Shown piece after piece: positions 19,061 to 28,554 of a stretch of DNA of 64,000 bases. Origin of the DNA: Pseudomonas sp. FP453. Its GTDB lineage: Bacteria > Pseudomonadota > Gammaproteobacteria > Pseudomonadales > Pseudomonadaceae. The stretch spans positions 3,352,501 through 3,416,500 of the forward strand of contig NZ_CP117435.1 of NCBI RefSeq assembly GCF_030687495.1, read 5' to 3'. Position numbers and translations under genes: made by a program. The notes under the pieces were generated by a model. That model was not told the DNA's origin. It worked only from the letters and a program-made list of their open reading frames with translations, and made no database searches. Numbering within the stretch: the stretch's first letter is position 1; every line of letters starts with the position of its first letter.

Positions 19061-20796
19061 TCGACCTGTGGCCGCATTGGTTCCGCCCCTGGTGGCTGTT
19101 GCTGCTGCCGTTGCTCGGCTGGCTGCTGTGGCAACTGTGGCATCGGCAGAAACGCGCCGGGCGCTGGCAGATGATCCTGCCGCCGGCCTTCCATGCCGTG
19201 TTGCTCAGTGGTGGCAACGGCCGCGAAAGCAAATCGCCGTGGGTGGTGCTGGGCATCGCCTGGCTGTTGGCCGTGTTGGCACTGCTGGGGCCGAGCTGGC
19301 AGCGGGTTGAACAGTCCAGTCAAAAACCGTCCGACCCGTTGGTGGTGTTGCTGGAACTGACCCCGGAAATGCTCGCCACCGACAGCCCGCCCAACCGCCT
19401 GGAACAGGCGCGGCGCAAACTCTACGACTTGTTGCAGGCGCGCAGCGACGCGCAAACCGCCATCGTCGTGTATGCCGGCAGCGCCCACACGCTGGTGCCG
19501 CTGTCCGACGACCTGGCCACCAGCCGCAACCTGCTGGAAGCCCTGCGCCCGTCGATCATGCCCGAGCCCGGCCATCGTGCCGACCTGGCGGTGGAAAAAG
19601 CCCTGGACCTGCTCAAGCGTGGCGGCCTCGGCCAGGGACGCCTGCTGCTGATCGGCTCGTCGCTGTCCAAACAGGAGCGCCAGGGCATTCGCCTGCTGCT
19701 GCAAAGCGCGCAATCGCCGAGCCTGTCGATCCTCGGCATCGGCAGCCGCGAAGGCACGCCCGTGACCCAGGAAAGCGGCGAATTCCTCAAGGACGAACAG
19801 GGCGCGATCCTCGTGCCGCGCCTCGACAGCCCGACCCTCAAGGCCTTCGCCAACGAAATGGGCGGCCGCTACCGTGCCGCGCGTCTGGATGACAAGGACC
19901 TGCGCCAGCTCGGCGTGCTCGACCCGCCGCAAGCCTTGCGCGACGACGGCCAGCGCCTGCACCTCGACACCTGGGCCGACCAGGGTTACTGGCTGCTGCT
20001 GCCCTTGCTGCTGCTGGCCGCCTGTGCCGGGCGGCGCGGCTGGTTGTTCTGCCTGCCGCTGTTGCTCCTGGTCGCGCCACAACCCAGCTATGCCTTCGAG
20101 TGGCAGGACCTGTGGCTGCGCCCCGACCAGCAAGGCCAGTACCTGCTCAAGCAAAAACGCCCCGCCGAAGCCGCCGAACACTTTCAAGACCCGCAATGGC
20201 AAGGCGTGGCGCTGTACGAAGCCGGCAACTACGCCGAAGCGATCAAACGCTTTGCCGAAGGCAATGACGCCTACGCCCACTACAATCGAGGCAATGCGCT
20301 GGCCAGGTCCGGTGAACTGGAAGCCGCCATCGACGCCTACGAACAGGCTCTGGAAGCCCAGCCCGACCTGCAGCCGGCGCTGAAAAACAAAGCCCTGCTG
20401 GAAACCCTGATGCAGGAGCAAACGCAGCCGGAACCTGAAAAACCGGCAAAGAACGAAGATGACGAAACCACCCAACCCGGCCAAACTGCGCAACCGGGCG
20501 CCAGCGGGCAAAACGCCACGGGTGGCGAGCAATCGTCCCAAGGCCAGGGCGAAGCCGGCACCGGCGATACCCAGACCGGCGCCACACCCCACCCCGGTGG
20601 CAACGAAGTGCCGGGCAGCGAACTGGGGGATGAGCAAACCACCACCCCGCCGCTGCGCCCCAGCGACGCGAGCCTCGACGGTGAACACCGCCAGGCCCTG
20701 GAACAATGGTTGCGGGAGATCCCCGACAACCCTGGCGAACTGCTGCGCCGTAAATTCTGGTACGAACAGCAACAACATCAGGACAAGACTCGATGA
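19057..20796 (+). CDS. batB: VWA-TPR protein, BatB/BatC-like
   Basis: 579 residues. Two N-terminal membrane segments, a VWA domain, two further hydrophobic segments (about 312-345), TPR repeats (about 355-450) and a Gln/Gly/Thr-rich low-complexity tail. It looks like a fusion of BatB with BatC. The MIDAS motif is degenerate: Glu100-Leu-Thr102-Pro-Glu104 replaces DxSxS, so metal-dependent binding may be lost here while BatA keeps it. The start at 19057 (ATGA overlap with the batA stop) is preferred to an in-frame ATG at 19015 inside batA. Confidence 0.88.
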   Translation: MIDLWPHWFRPWWLLLLPLLGWLLWQLWHRQKRAGRWQMILPPAFHAVLLSGGNGRESKSPWVVLGIAWLLAVLALLGPSWQRVEQSSQKPSDPLVVLLELTPEMLATDSPPNRLEQARRKLYDLLQARSDAQTAIVVYAGSAHTLVPLSDDLATSRNLLEALRPSIMPEPGHRADLAVEKALDLLKRGGLGQGRLLLIGSSLSKQERQGIRLLLQSAQSPSLSILGIGSREGTPVTQESGEFLKDEQGAILVPRLDSPTLKAFANEMGGRYRAARLDDKDLRQLGVLDPPQALRDDGQRLHLDTWADQGYWLLLPLLLLAACAGRRGWLFCLPLLLLVAPQPSYAFEWQDLWLRPDQQGQYLLKQKRPAEAAEHFQDPQWQGVALYEAGNYAEAIKRFAEGNDAYAHYNRGNALARSGELEAAIDAYEQALEAQPDLQPALKNKALLETLMQEQTQPEPEKPAKNEDDETTQPGQTAQPGASGQNATGGEQSSQGQGEAGTGDTQTGATPHPGGNEVPGSELGDEQTTTPPLRPSDASLDGEHRQALEQWLREIPDNPGELLRRKFWYEQQQHQDKTR

Positions 20797-22433
20797 GCCG
20801 CCGCCCCACCCTACTGCTTCTGCTCGCGTTATCGGCAGGCCACGCCCAGGCGGCGAACCTGGTCGCCAGCGTTGACCGCAGCCGCCTCAACTCCGGGGAA
20901 ACGGTGGAACTGACGGTGGAATCCAGCGACGTCACCCAGTTCGGCAAACCCGACCTGTCGCCCCTGGACGCGCAGTTCGAAGTCAGCGGCACCCGCCAGC
21001 TCAACCAACTCACCACCCTCGGCGGCGACAACCACGCGACCACGCGCTGGATCATCACCCTGCTGCCCAAGGAAAACGGCACCGTGGTGATCCCGCCGCT
21101 GCAAGTGGGCGAGTACTCGACCCAACCCATCAGCCTGCAAGTGGTGGAGACCGCCAGCCAGAACACCAACGCCGAACTGGCCCCGGTGTTTGTCGAAGCC
21201 AACCTCGACCAGAGCAGCGTGTATGTGCAGGCCCAGGCCCTGCTGACGGTGCGCGTGTACCACTCGGTGTCGCTGTATGACGACAGCAGCCTCACCCCAT
21301 TGCGCATTGCCGACGCCCGGGTCGAGCAACTGGGCGAGTCGCGCACCTACGAAAAAGTCATCAACAGCATCCGCCACGGCGTGATCGAGACCCGCTACGC
21401 GATCTACCCGCAACACAGCGGCGTACTGGATATTCCGGCGCAGACCTTCAGCGCCACCTTGGTCGAATCACGCCCGCCCCAGGAAAACACCCTGCAAGGC
21501 ACCAAGCCCGGCAAGCTGATCCACGTCAGCTCGGCGCCGCTGCCACTGACGGTCAAGCCCAAGCCAGAGCTGTACCCCGCCGATGCACCGTGGTTGCCGG
21601 CACGGAGCCTGACCCTCGACGAAAGCTGGAACCCCGAACCTGAACATGTGCAGATCGGCGACTCGCTGACCCGCAGCCTCACGGTCAAGGCCGAAGGCCT
21701 GTCCAGCGCGCAACTGCCGTCCCTGCCCAGCAGCGAGATCAACGGCCTGCGCCGCTACCCGGACCAACCGGTGCTCGCCAACCAGACCAACGACCGTGGC
21801 CTGATCGGCAGCCGCGAAGACCGCGAAGCCTTGGTGCCCAACCGCGTCGGCCCGCTGGAACTGCCGGCGGTGGAAGTGGTGTGGTGGAACACCCACGAAG
21901 ACCACCTGGAACGCACCAGCCTGCCGGCGCGCACCTTGCAGGTGGCCAATAACCCAAGCCTGGTGGTGGATACGCCCGCCACGCCCACCGTCATCACTGC
22001 GCCGGACGACAGCCGCCTGTGGTTGTGGCAACTCAGCACGCTGATCCTGGCCTGCACCACCTTGCTCGGCTTCAGCCTCTGGTGGCGTGCGCGCAGGCAG
22101 CCCGCCGTGCTACGTGCCGCACAAACCGGCCCCAGCCCGCGCACCCTGCTCGACGACCTCAAGCGCGCCACCCAGGCCAACGACCCCCAGGCCACCCGCC
22201 AGGCCCTCGACGCCTGGGCGCGGCAGCAACCGGAAACCCTGGCCGAGATGGCTGCTCGGTTTATCCCGCTGTCTGATGCGCTGGACGGTCTCAACGGCGC
22301 GCTCTACAGCGAAAGCGGCCAGTATTGGCTGGGTGAAGAACTGTGGCGCGCGGTAAAAGCCATCCCAATGGCCGAACGCGAAGCCGACCCCACCGCCGAC
22401 ACCACCAGCCTGCCACCGCTCTATCCCAAGTAA
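20793..22433 (+). CDS. batD: BatD family protein
   Basis: 546 residues. An N-terminal signal peptide (LLLLLALSAGHAQA), a long extracytoplasmic beta-rich region with the GETVELTVE and 'PKENGTVVIPPL' features of BatD, and a C-terminal transmembrane helix (about 411-430) followed by a short cytoplasmic tail. Overlaps batB by 4 bp and closes the operon; a REPIN follows. The whole run is probably one envelope-stress complex powered by the MoxR ATPase. Confidence 0.92.
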   Translation: MSRRPTLLLLLALSAGHAQAANLVASVDRSRLNSGETVELTVESSDVTQFGKPDLSPLDAQFEVSGTRQLNQLTTLGGDNHATTRWIITLLPKENGTVVIPPLQVGEYSTQPISLQVVETASQNTNAELAPVFVEANLDQSSVYVQAQALLTVRVYHSVSLYDDSSLTPLRIADARVEQLGESRTYEKVINSIRHGVIETRYAIYPQHSGVLDIPAQTFSATLVESRPPQENTLQGTKPGKLIHVSSAPLPLTVKPKPELYPADAPWLPARSLTLDESWNPEPEHVQIGDSLTRSLTVKAEGLSSAQLPSLPSSEINGLRRYPDQPVLANQTNDRGLIGSREDREALVPNRVGPLELPAVEVVWWNTHEDHLERTSLPARTLQVANNPSLVVDTPATPTVITAPDDSRLWLWQLSTLILACTTLLGFSLWWRARRQPAVLRAAQTGPSPRTLLDDLKRATQANDPQATRQALDAWARQQPETLAEMAARFIPLSDALDGLNGALYSESGQYWLGEELWRAVKAIPMAEREADPTADTTSLPPLYPK

Positions 22434-22445
22434 CCGCTAAACCCT

Positions 22446-22546
22446 GTGGGAGCTGGCTTGCCTGCGATCGCATCACCTCGGTATCTCTGACAAACCGAGG
22501 CGCCTGCATCGCAGGCAAGCCAGCTCCCACACAAGCCAGCTCCCAC
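22446..22546. repeat. REPIN (loop type B, inverted) with an extra half-arm
   Basis: Inverted pair from 22446 to 22530 whose centre is the reverse complement of the 15332 loop. A further ACAAGCCAGCTCCCAC (22531-22546) duplicates the right end, giving two consecutive right arms. Confidence 0.9.
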
Positions 22547-22611
22547 AGGGGGCGATGTGTGCGCAATACAGGTAAACTCCCCTCCTTTTCATCTTCTCCA
22601 GGGAGTTTGCC

Positions 22612-23853
22612 TTGCGTCTGTTCCACACCTCCGACTGGCACCTTGGGCAAAACCTGCATGGCCAGGAACGCGATTACGAACACGCCTGTTTCCTCGACTG
22701 GCTGCTGGGCCAACTGAAGACCCAGCGCCCGGACGCGCTGCTGATCGCCGGTGATATCTTCGACACCGTCAACCCGCCGCTCAAGGCCCAGGAACGGCTG
22801 TATGACTTCATCATCAGCGCCCACGAACAAAACCCCAACCTCACCATCGTGATGATCGCCGGCAACCACGACTCCGGCTCGCGCATCGAATTGCCCGCGC
22901 CGTTGATGCGGCGCCTGCGCACCCATGCCCTCGGTCGCGTGTTGTGGCTGGATGACGGTCAACTGGATGCCGAGCGCCTGCTGATCCCGTTGCCGGATGC
23001 CAAGGGCAAGATCGCCGCCTGGTGCCTGGCGCTGCCGTTCCTGCGCCCGGCAGAAGTCACCGGGGCACACTTGGGTGACGATTACCTGCGTGGTATCGGC
23101 CAGGTACATGAGTGGTTAATCGCCGCTGCGAATGCCAAGCGCAAGAAGGGCCAGGCGCTGATCGCCATTAGCCACGCGCACATGGCCGGTGGTTCGGTGT
23201 CGGAGGACTCCGAGCGCAGCCTGATCATCGGCAACGCCGAGGCACTGCCGGCCAACCTGTTCGATAGAAGTGTCGGCTACGTTGCCCTCGGCCATTTGCA
23301 CAAGCCGCAAAAGGTCAATGGTGAGGAACGCATTCGCTACAGCGGCTCGCCGATTCCGCTGTCGTTTTCCGAAATCGGCTACAAGCACCAGATCCTCGAC
23401 GTGACCTTCCAGGGTCAAGCCCTGGTGAGCGTCGAACCGCTGCTGATCCCCCGCTCGGTCGACCTGCAACGCCTGGAAGCTGCGCCTCTGGCGGATATCC
23501 TCAAGACATTGGCCGAACTGCCCGACATCGACCTGCTCGCCGAAACCCAGCGCCACCCCTGGCTGGAAGTGCGCGTGCGCCTCGACGAGCCGCAACCGGA
23601 CCTGCGCCAGCAAATCGAAACCGCCCTGCAAGGCAAGGCTGTGCGCCTGGTGCGCATCGCCGCCGAATACGCCGGCAATGGTGCGCGTGAGGAAGAAGGC
23701 GAAGCGCGCCTGATCGAACTCGACCAACTCACCCCCCAGGAACTGTTCAGCCGCGCCTGGCAGGACAGCTACGGCAGTGACGTGGATGAACAGACCTTGA
23801 AGGACTTCGCCGTGCTGCTCCACGAAGTGCAACACGCGGAGGAACAAGCATGA
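22612..23853 (+). CDS. sbcD: Exonuclease SbcD
   Basis: 413 residues, the nuclease subunit of the SbcCD (Mre11-Rad50-like) complex that cuts hairpins and protein-blocked DNA ends. The metal-binding phosphoesterase motifs are all present: SDWHLGQ (Asp8, His10), AGDIFD, AGNHDSG and ALGHLHKPQ. The start is TTG at 22612, fixed by AGGGAG at 22600-22605 and by the conserved MRLFHTSDWHLG N-terminus. It overlaps sbcC by 4 bp. Confidence 0.96.
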   Translation: MRLFHTSDWHLGQNLHGQERDYEHACFLDWLLGQLKTQRPDALLIAGDIFDTVNPPLKAQERLYDFIISAHEQNPNLTIVMIAGNHDSGSRIELPAPLMRRLRTHALGRVLWLDDGQLDAERLLIPLPDAKGKIAAWCLALPFLRPAEVTGAHLGDDYLRGIGQVHEWLIAAANAKRKKGQALIAISHAHMAGGSVSEDSERSLIIGNAEALPANLFDRSVGYVALGHLHKPQKVNGEERIRYSGSPIPLSFSEIGYKHQILDVTFQGQALVSVEPLLIPRSVDLQRLEAAPLADILKTLAELPDIDLLAETQRHPWLEVRVRLDEPQPDLRQQIETALQGKAVRLVRIAAEYAGNGAREEEGEARLIELDQLTPQELFSRAWQDSYGSDVDEQTLKDFAVLLHEVQHAEEQA

Positions 23854-26800
23854 AAATCCTCGCCATCCGCCTGAAAAACCTGGCCTCCCTGGCCGGCCCG
23901 TTTGAAATCGACTTTACTGCCGAACCGCTGGCCAGTGCCGGCTTGTTCGCCATCACCGGGCCGACCGGCGCTGGTAAAAGCACCCTGCTCGATGCGCTGT
24001 GCCTGGCGTTGTTTGGCGCCGTGCCGCGCCTGGGCGACACCGGCCAGGCCAAGATGCCCGACGCCGACAGCGATATTTCCATCGGCGACCCACGCACCCT
24101 GCTGCGACGGGGCACCGGTGGCGGTTATGCCGAAGTGGATTTCGTCGGCGTCAACGGCCGCCGCTACCGAGCGCGCTGGGAAGCCAACCGTGCCCGCGAC
24201 AAGGCCAGCGGCAAGTTGCAAAACAGCCGCCAAAGCCTGATCGACCTGGACAGCGACCAACTGCTCGCCAGCCAGAAAACCGAATACAAGACCCAGTTGG
24301 AACTGGCCCTGGGCCTGAACTTCGAACAGTTCACCCGCGCCGTATTGCTGGCCCAGAGCGAATTCAGTGCCTTCCTCAAGGCCAACGACAACGAACGCAG
24401 CGAGCTGCTGGAAAAACTCACCGACACCGCGCTGTACACCCAGCTCGGGCGCCGCGCGTTCGACAAGGCCAAGGAGGCCAGGGACGCCCACAAACAGCTG
24501 CAAGACCAGGCCACCGGCGTCGTGCCCCTGGCCGCCGAAGCGCGCGCCGAACTGGATCAGCAATTCGACGCCGCGCAACAACAACTCAAGACCCAGCAGG
24601 CCCAACTCAAGCAGTTGGAGGCGCAGCAAGCCTGGCTCAAGGAGTTGCGCGAATGGCAGGAGCGCCAACTCAGCGCGACCGAACAACTCCAGCGCGCCCA
24701 GGCCGAGTGGGACAGCCAAGGCCCGCAGCGCCAGGACCTGAGCCGCCTGGACCAGTTGGCGCCGCAACGTCATCAGTTCGCACGCCAGGCTGAACTGGCC
24801 AATCTGTTGTCGCCCCTGGCCGCGCAGATCCAGCACCATATCGAACAGCAGGCCACGCTCAATGCCCGCCAGGAACAGGCCCAGCAACAGCAGGCAACGG
24901 CGCACGCCGCCCTCGCCGACGCCCTGAAAAACCAGGGCGACGCCGTGCCTTTGTTGCGCCAGGCATTTGAAGCACAGAGCACCCTCGCCCACTTGACCAA
25001 GGACCTGGCCAAGCGCGTCGACGACAAGCTGCAACACGAAACTGCCTGCACCGAAGGCCAGACCCAACTGAACGGTTTGCTGGAACAACAGTCCCAGGTG
25101 GCCGAACGTCTGCAACGCCTGGCCGCTGGCCTTGAACGCAGCATCGCCCTCGCCCCGTTGAGCGATGCCTGGACCGTTTACCGCGAACGCCTGCAACAAC
25201 TGATGCTGATCGGCAATCGCCTAAACAAGGGCCATACCGAGCTGCCACAGTTGGAACAACGCGCCACCACTGCCGCCGAACGTTTCACCCAGCAACGCGA
25301 AGCCCTGGACCTCTTGTACCAGGAAGCCGGCGCCGAACCCCATGCGGTGGCCGAACAGATCCAGCTGCTGGCCAGCCTGCTGCAAGACAATCGCAAGCAA
25401 CAACGGGCCTTTGAAGACCTGACGCGCCTATGGGACAACCAGCGACAGCTGGATCAACAGTCGGCAGCCCTCACGCAAAAACTGGCCGATGCGCAGCAGC
25501 AACGCGAACAACTGAACCAAACGGGCCTGCAAACCAAGGCCGAACTGACCGTTGCCGAACAAACCCTGGCGGTGACCAGGCAATTGCTGGAACGCCAACG
25601 CCTGGCCCGCAGCGCCAGTGTCGAGGAGTTGCGCGAGCGGTTGCAGGATGACCAGCCCTGCCCGGTGTGCGGCAGCCATGAACATCCGTATCACCAGCCC
25701 GAAGCCCTGCTGCAAAGCCTCGGCCGCCATGACGACAACGAAGAGGCGGCGGCGCAGAAAGCCGTCGACACCCTCAAGGAAAAACTCAACGAGCTGCGCG
25801 GCGAAGTCGGCGGCTTGATCGCCCAGCAGAAAGAATTCCTGCAACAGCAGGAGCACCTGGCTACGCAACAGCAAGCCCTGGCGCCCAGCCTGGACGCGCA
25901 CCCGTTAGCCGCTTCGTTGTTCAATCAGGAGCAGGCCAAGCGCAGCGACTGGCTGGCCCAGCAACTCGGCCAACTGACCCAAAGCATCACCCAGGATGAA
26001 CACCGCCAAGGCGCCCTGCTCAACCTGCAACAAAACGCCGGGCGCTTGCAGCAACAACTGCAAGCCGCCCAGGACGCCAGCCAGCAGGCCCGGCAATTGC
26101 TGGTGGACCAGCAACGGGAGTTGTCCAGCGACCGCGAGCGCCTCGACGAAGAACTCAACGCCTTCGCCAGCCTGTTGCCCGCCGATACCCTGGACGGCTT
26201 GCGCAAGGAGCCTGCGGCCACCTTCATGCAACTGGACCAACAGGTCAGCCAGCGTCTTGAGCAACTGGGCCACCAGCGCGATGAACTGGCCGAACAACAG
26301 GAACGCCAACAGGCCATCGAGAAACAACAGACCCACCAGCAACATCGCCAGCAGCAACTGGATGGCTTGCTGGTGCAGGTCAGCGAACTGGCCACCCAGC
26401 AACAGGCTGCACAGGCAACCCTCAGCGCCCCTGCTTGGCGAACACACCAGCGCCGAACACTGGCAGCAGCAACTGGAGCTGGCCGTGACCCAGTCGCGCC
26501 AAAGCGAGGCCGATGCCAGCCAGCAATTGCAGGACACCCGCAATGGCTTGGTGCAACTGGCCGCCGACCTCAAGGCCCAACAGGAACGCCAAACCGCGCT
26601 GCAAGCCGAGCAACAGCACCTCGACACCCGCATCAGCGAATGGCGCGCCCTGCATCCCGAGTTGGACGACAGCGGCCTCAACCGCCTGCTGGCCTTCGAT
26701 GAGGCGCAGGTCAGTGCGCTGCGCCAGCAGTTGCAGCACAGCGAAAAAGCCGTCGAACAAGCCCAGGTCCTGCTGCAAGAACGCGAACACCTGCTGGCCC

Positions 26801-27489
26801 AGCACCAGGCCTTGCACAACGGCCACCTCGACGCCGAGGCTTTGGCCGATACCCTGGCCGCGTTGAACCAGCATTTGGCCGATGGCGAGAAAGCTGTCGC
26901 CGAACTGCGCGCGCGTCAGTCCGAAGACCAGCGTCGCCAGGACGCCAACCACACCCTGGCACTCACCACCGCCAAAGCCTATGAAGAATGGCAGCGCTGG
27001 GCGCGTCTTGAAGCGTTGATCGGTTCGGCCAGCGGCGACAAGTTCCGCAAGATCGCCCATGCCTACAACCTCGACCTGCTGGTGCACCACGCCAACGTGC
27101 AACTGCGCCAACTGGTGCGCCGCTACCGCCTCAAGCGCGGCGGCAGCATGCTGGGCCTGCTGGTGCTGGACACGGAGATGGGCGATGAACTGCGCTCGGT
27201 GCATTCGCTGTCTGGCGGCGAGACCTTCCTCGTGTCGTTGGCACTGGCCTTGGGCCTGGCGTCCATGGCGTCGAGTACCTTGAAGATCGAGTCGCTGTTT
27301 ATCGACGAAGGTTTCGGCAGCCTCGATCCCGAATCCCTGCAACTGGCCATGGACGCACTGGACGGCTTGCAGGCCCAGGGGCGCAAGGTGGCGGTGATCT
27401 CCCACGTGCAGGAAATGCACGAACGCATCCCGGTGCAGATCCAGGTCAAGCGCCAAGGCAACGGCTTGAGCACCCTGGAGGTCAAGTGA
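23850..27489 (+). pseudogene. sbcC: Exonuclease SbcC, interrupted by a +1 frameshift
   Basis: SMC-like ATPase subunit of SbcCD. Walker A (GPTGAGKST, Lys43), long coiled coils and the zinc hook (CPVC, Cys604-Cys607) are read in one frame up to about residue 860. At 26428-26431 there is CCCC where CCC would keep frame: AGC GCC CCT GCT instead of AGC GCC CTG CTT. After this point the original frame runs on to a stop at 26702 with unrelated sequence, while the +1 frame continues the coiled coil and carries the ABC signature (LSGGETF) and Walker B (LFIDEGFGSLD) to the stop at 27489. Without the extra base the protein is about 1213 residues, normal for SbcC. No other damage is seen, so a sequencing error is quite possible. 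Confidence 0.9.
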
Positions 27490-28079
27490 GCGAAGCGCTG
27501 CTGTATTCGTTCCGCCGCTGCCCCTACGCGATGCGCGCACGGCTGGCGTTGCGCTACGCCGGCGTGCCGGTGCGTATCGTCGAGGTCAGCCTCAAGGCCA
27601 AGCCGGCCGAGATGCTCGCGCTATCGCCCAAGGGCACGGTGCCGGTGCTCAGCGTTGATGGACGGGTGATTGAAGAGAGCCTGGAGATCATGCAATGGGC
27701 GCTGGCCCAGCATGATCCTGACAACTGGTTGCTGCAGGGTGATCCGGCAGTCCTGGGGTTGATCGCAGAGAACGATCAGGGCTTCAAGTATCACTTGAAT
27801 CGATACAAGTACGCCGAGCGCTACCCGGAACAGTCGATGGAACATTATCGGGCCGAGGGCGAGGTGTTCTTGCAGAAATTGGAGGGGTTGCTGGCCGAGC
27901 GGGACTACCTGCTGGCCAACCACCTGACCCTGGCGGATGCTGCACTGGCGCCGTTTGTGCGCCAGTTTGCCCATGTGGATCGAGTGTGGTTTGCCGGTAC
28001 ATCGTATAAACGGTTGCAGGGTTGGTTACAGCGTTTTCTGGATTCGCCGCTCTTTGTCGCAGTCATGGCAAAGGCTTGA
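27486..28079 (+). CDS. Glutathione S-transferase family protein
   Basis: 197 residues with an N-terminal thioredoxin-like GST domain (YSFRRCPYAMRARL; Cys12-Pro-Tyr-Ala) and an all-helical C-terminal domain. The CPYA motif suggests an omega- or glutaredoxin-like, thiol-transferase type rather than a classic conjugating GST. GTG start at 27486 overlaps the sbcC stop (GTGA), so translation is coupled to sbcC; this depends on the downstream sbcC frame being translated. Confidence 0.87.
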   Translation: MSEALLYSFRRCPYAMRARLALRYAGVPVRIVEVSLKAKPAEMLALSPKGTVPVLSVDGRVIEESLEIMQWALAQHDPDNWLLQGDPAVLGLIAENDQGFKYHLNRYKYAERYPEQSMEHYRAEGEVFLQKLEGLLAERDYLLANHLTLADAALAPFVRQFAHVDRVWFAGTSYKRLQGWLQRFLDSPLFVAVMAKA

Positions 28080-28111
28080 ACGCAACACAATCCAAATGTG
28101 GGAATACTCCT

Positions 28112-28196
28112 GTGGGAGCTGGCTTGCCTGCGATGCAGACACCTCGGTGAATCAGTGGTACCGAGTTGATGCTATCGCAGGCAAGCCAGCTCCCAC
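28112..28196. repeat. REPIN (loop type B)
   Basis: Full inverted pair with centre GATGCAGACACCTCGGTGAATC...CCGAGTTGATGC. A partial extra left arm (ATGTGGGAATA) lies at 28097. Confidence 0.9.
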
Positions 28197-28219
28197 ATTT
28201 GACCTCACCAGCTTCTGGA

Positions 28220-28399
28220 TCAGTGTTGGGCTTTGTGATCCAGCGCGGCATAGAAATTGGCGCTCTGTTGCAGGTACTTCTGGGTGTAGGCGCTGGTGCT
28301 GGATTTTTTGCCGGTGAGTTCCACGCTGGCGGCAGCCGGCAGGGCCACGGTGGCGGAAACGGCGGAAGCAGCGATGATCGAGAAGAGATTGAAGTTCAT
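28220..28399 (-). CDS. Small exported hypothetical protein
   Basis: 59 residues. A signal peptide (LFSIIAASAVSATVALPAAA) leaves a mature part of about 35 residues, rich in Ser, Tyr, Gln and Lys, without cysteines. Small exported proteins of this form recur in Pseudomonas, but I do not recognise a function. The start at 28399 (MNFNLFS) is chosen because it begins the signal peptide; an in-frame ATG further upstream would add an unlikely leader. Monocistronic, between a REPIN and the lactonase terminator. Confidence 0.65.
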   Translation of the reverse strand: MNFNLFSIIAASAVSATVALPAAASVELTGKKSSTSAYTQKYLQQSANFYAALDHKAQH

Positions 28400-28527
28400 G
28401 GCGGTAACCCTTGTGTTCGTTTGATTGAGTGGCCGGGAAGGCCTTGGAACCAAACTTACGCCCGAGGGTTGAACCTTAGAAATGCTTTGAAACAGTAGCC
28501 GATATCACTGCAATTAATAGAAAGGCT

Positions 28528-28550
28528 CAGGCCCCGCACTGCGGGGCCTG
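28528..28550 (-). terminator. Hairpin downstream of the lactonase gene
   Basis: CAGGCCCCGCA and TGCGGGGCCTG pair almost without a loop, 4 bp past the lactonase stop. On the minus strand it is followed by AGCCTTTCTATT, a weak T-run. Confidence 0.7.
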
Positions 28551-28554
28551 TGGC

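Noticed and set aside
26420..26445. Programmed frameshift in sbcC
   Set aside because: CCCC is not flanked by a stop codon, strong Shine-Dalgarno-like stimulator or pseudoknot, and SbcC is not known to use recoding; error or mutation is simpler.
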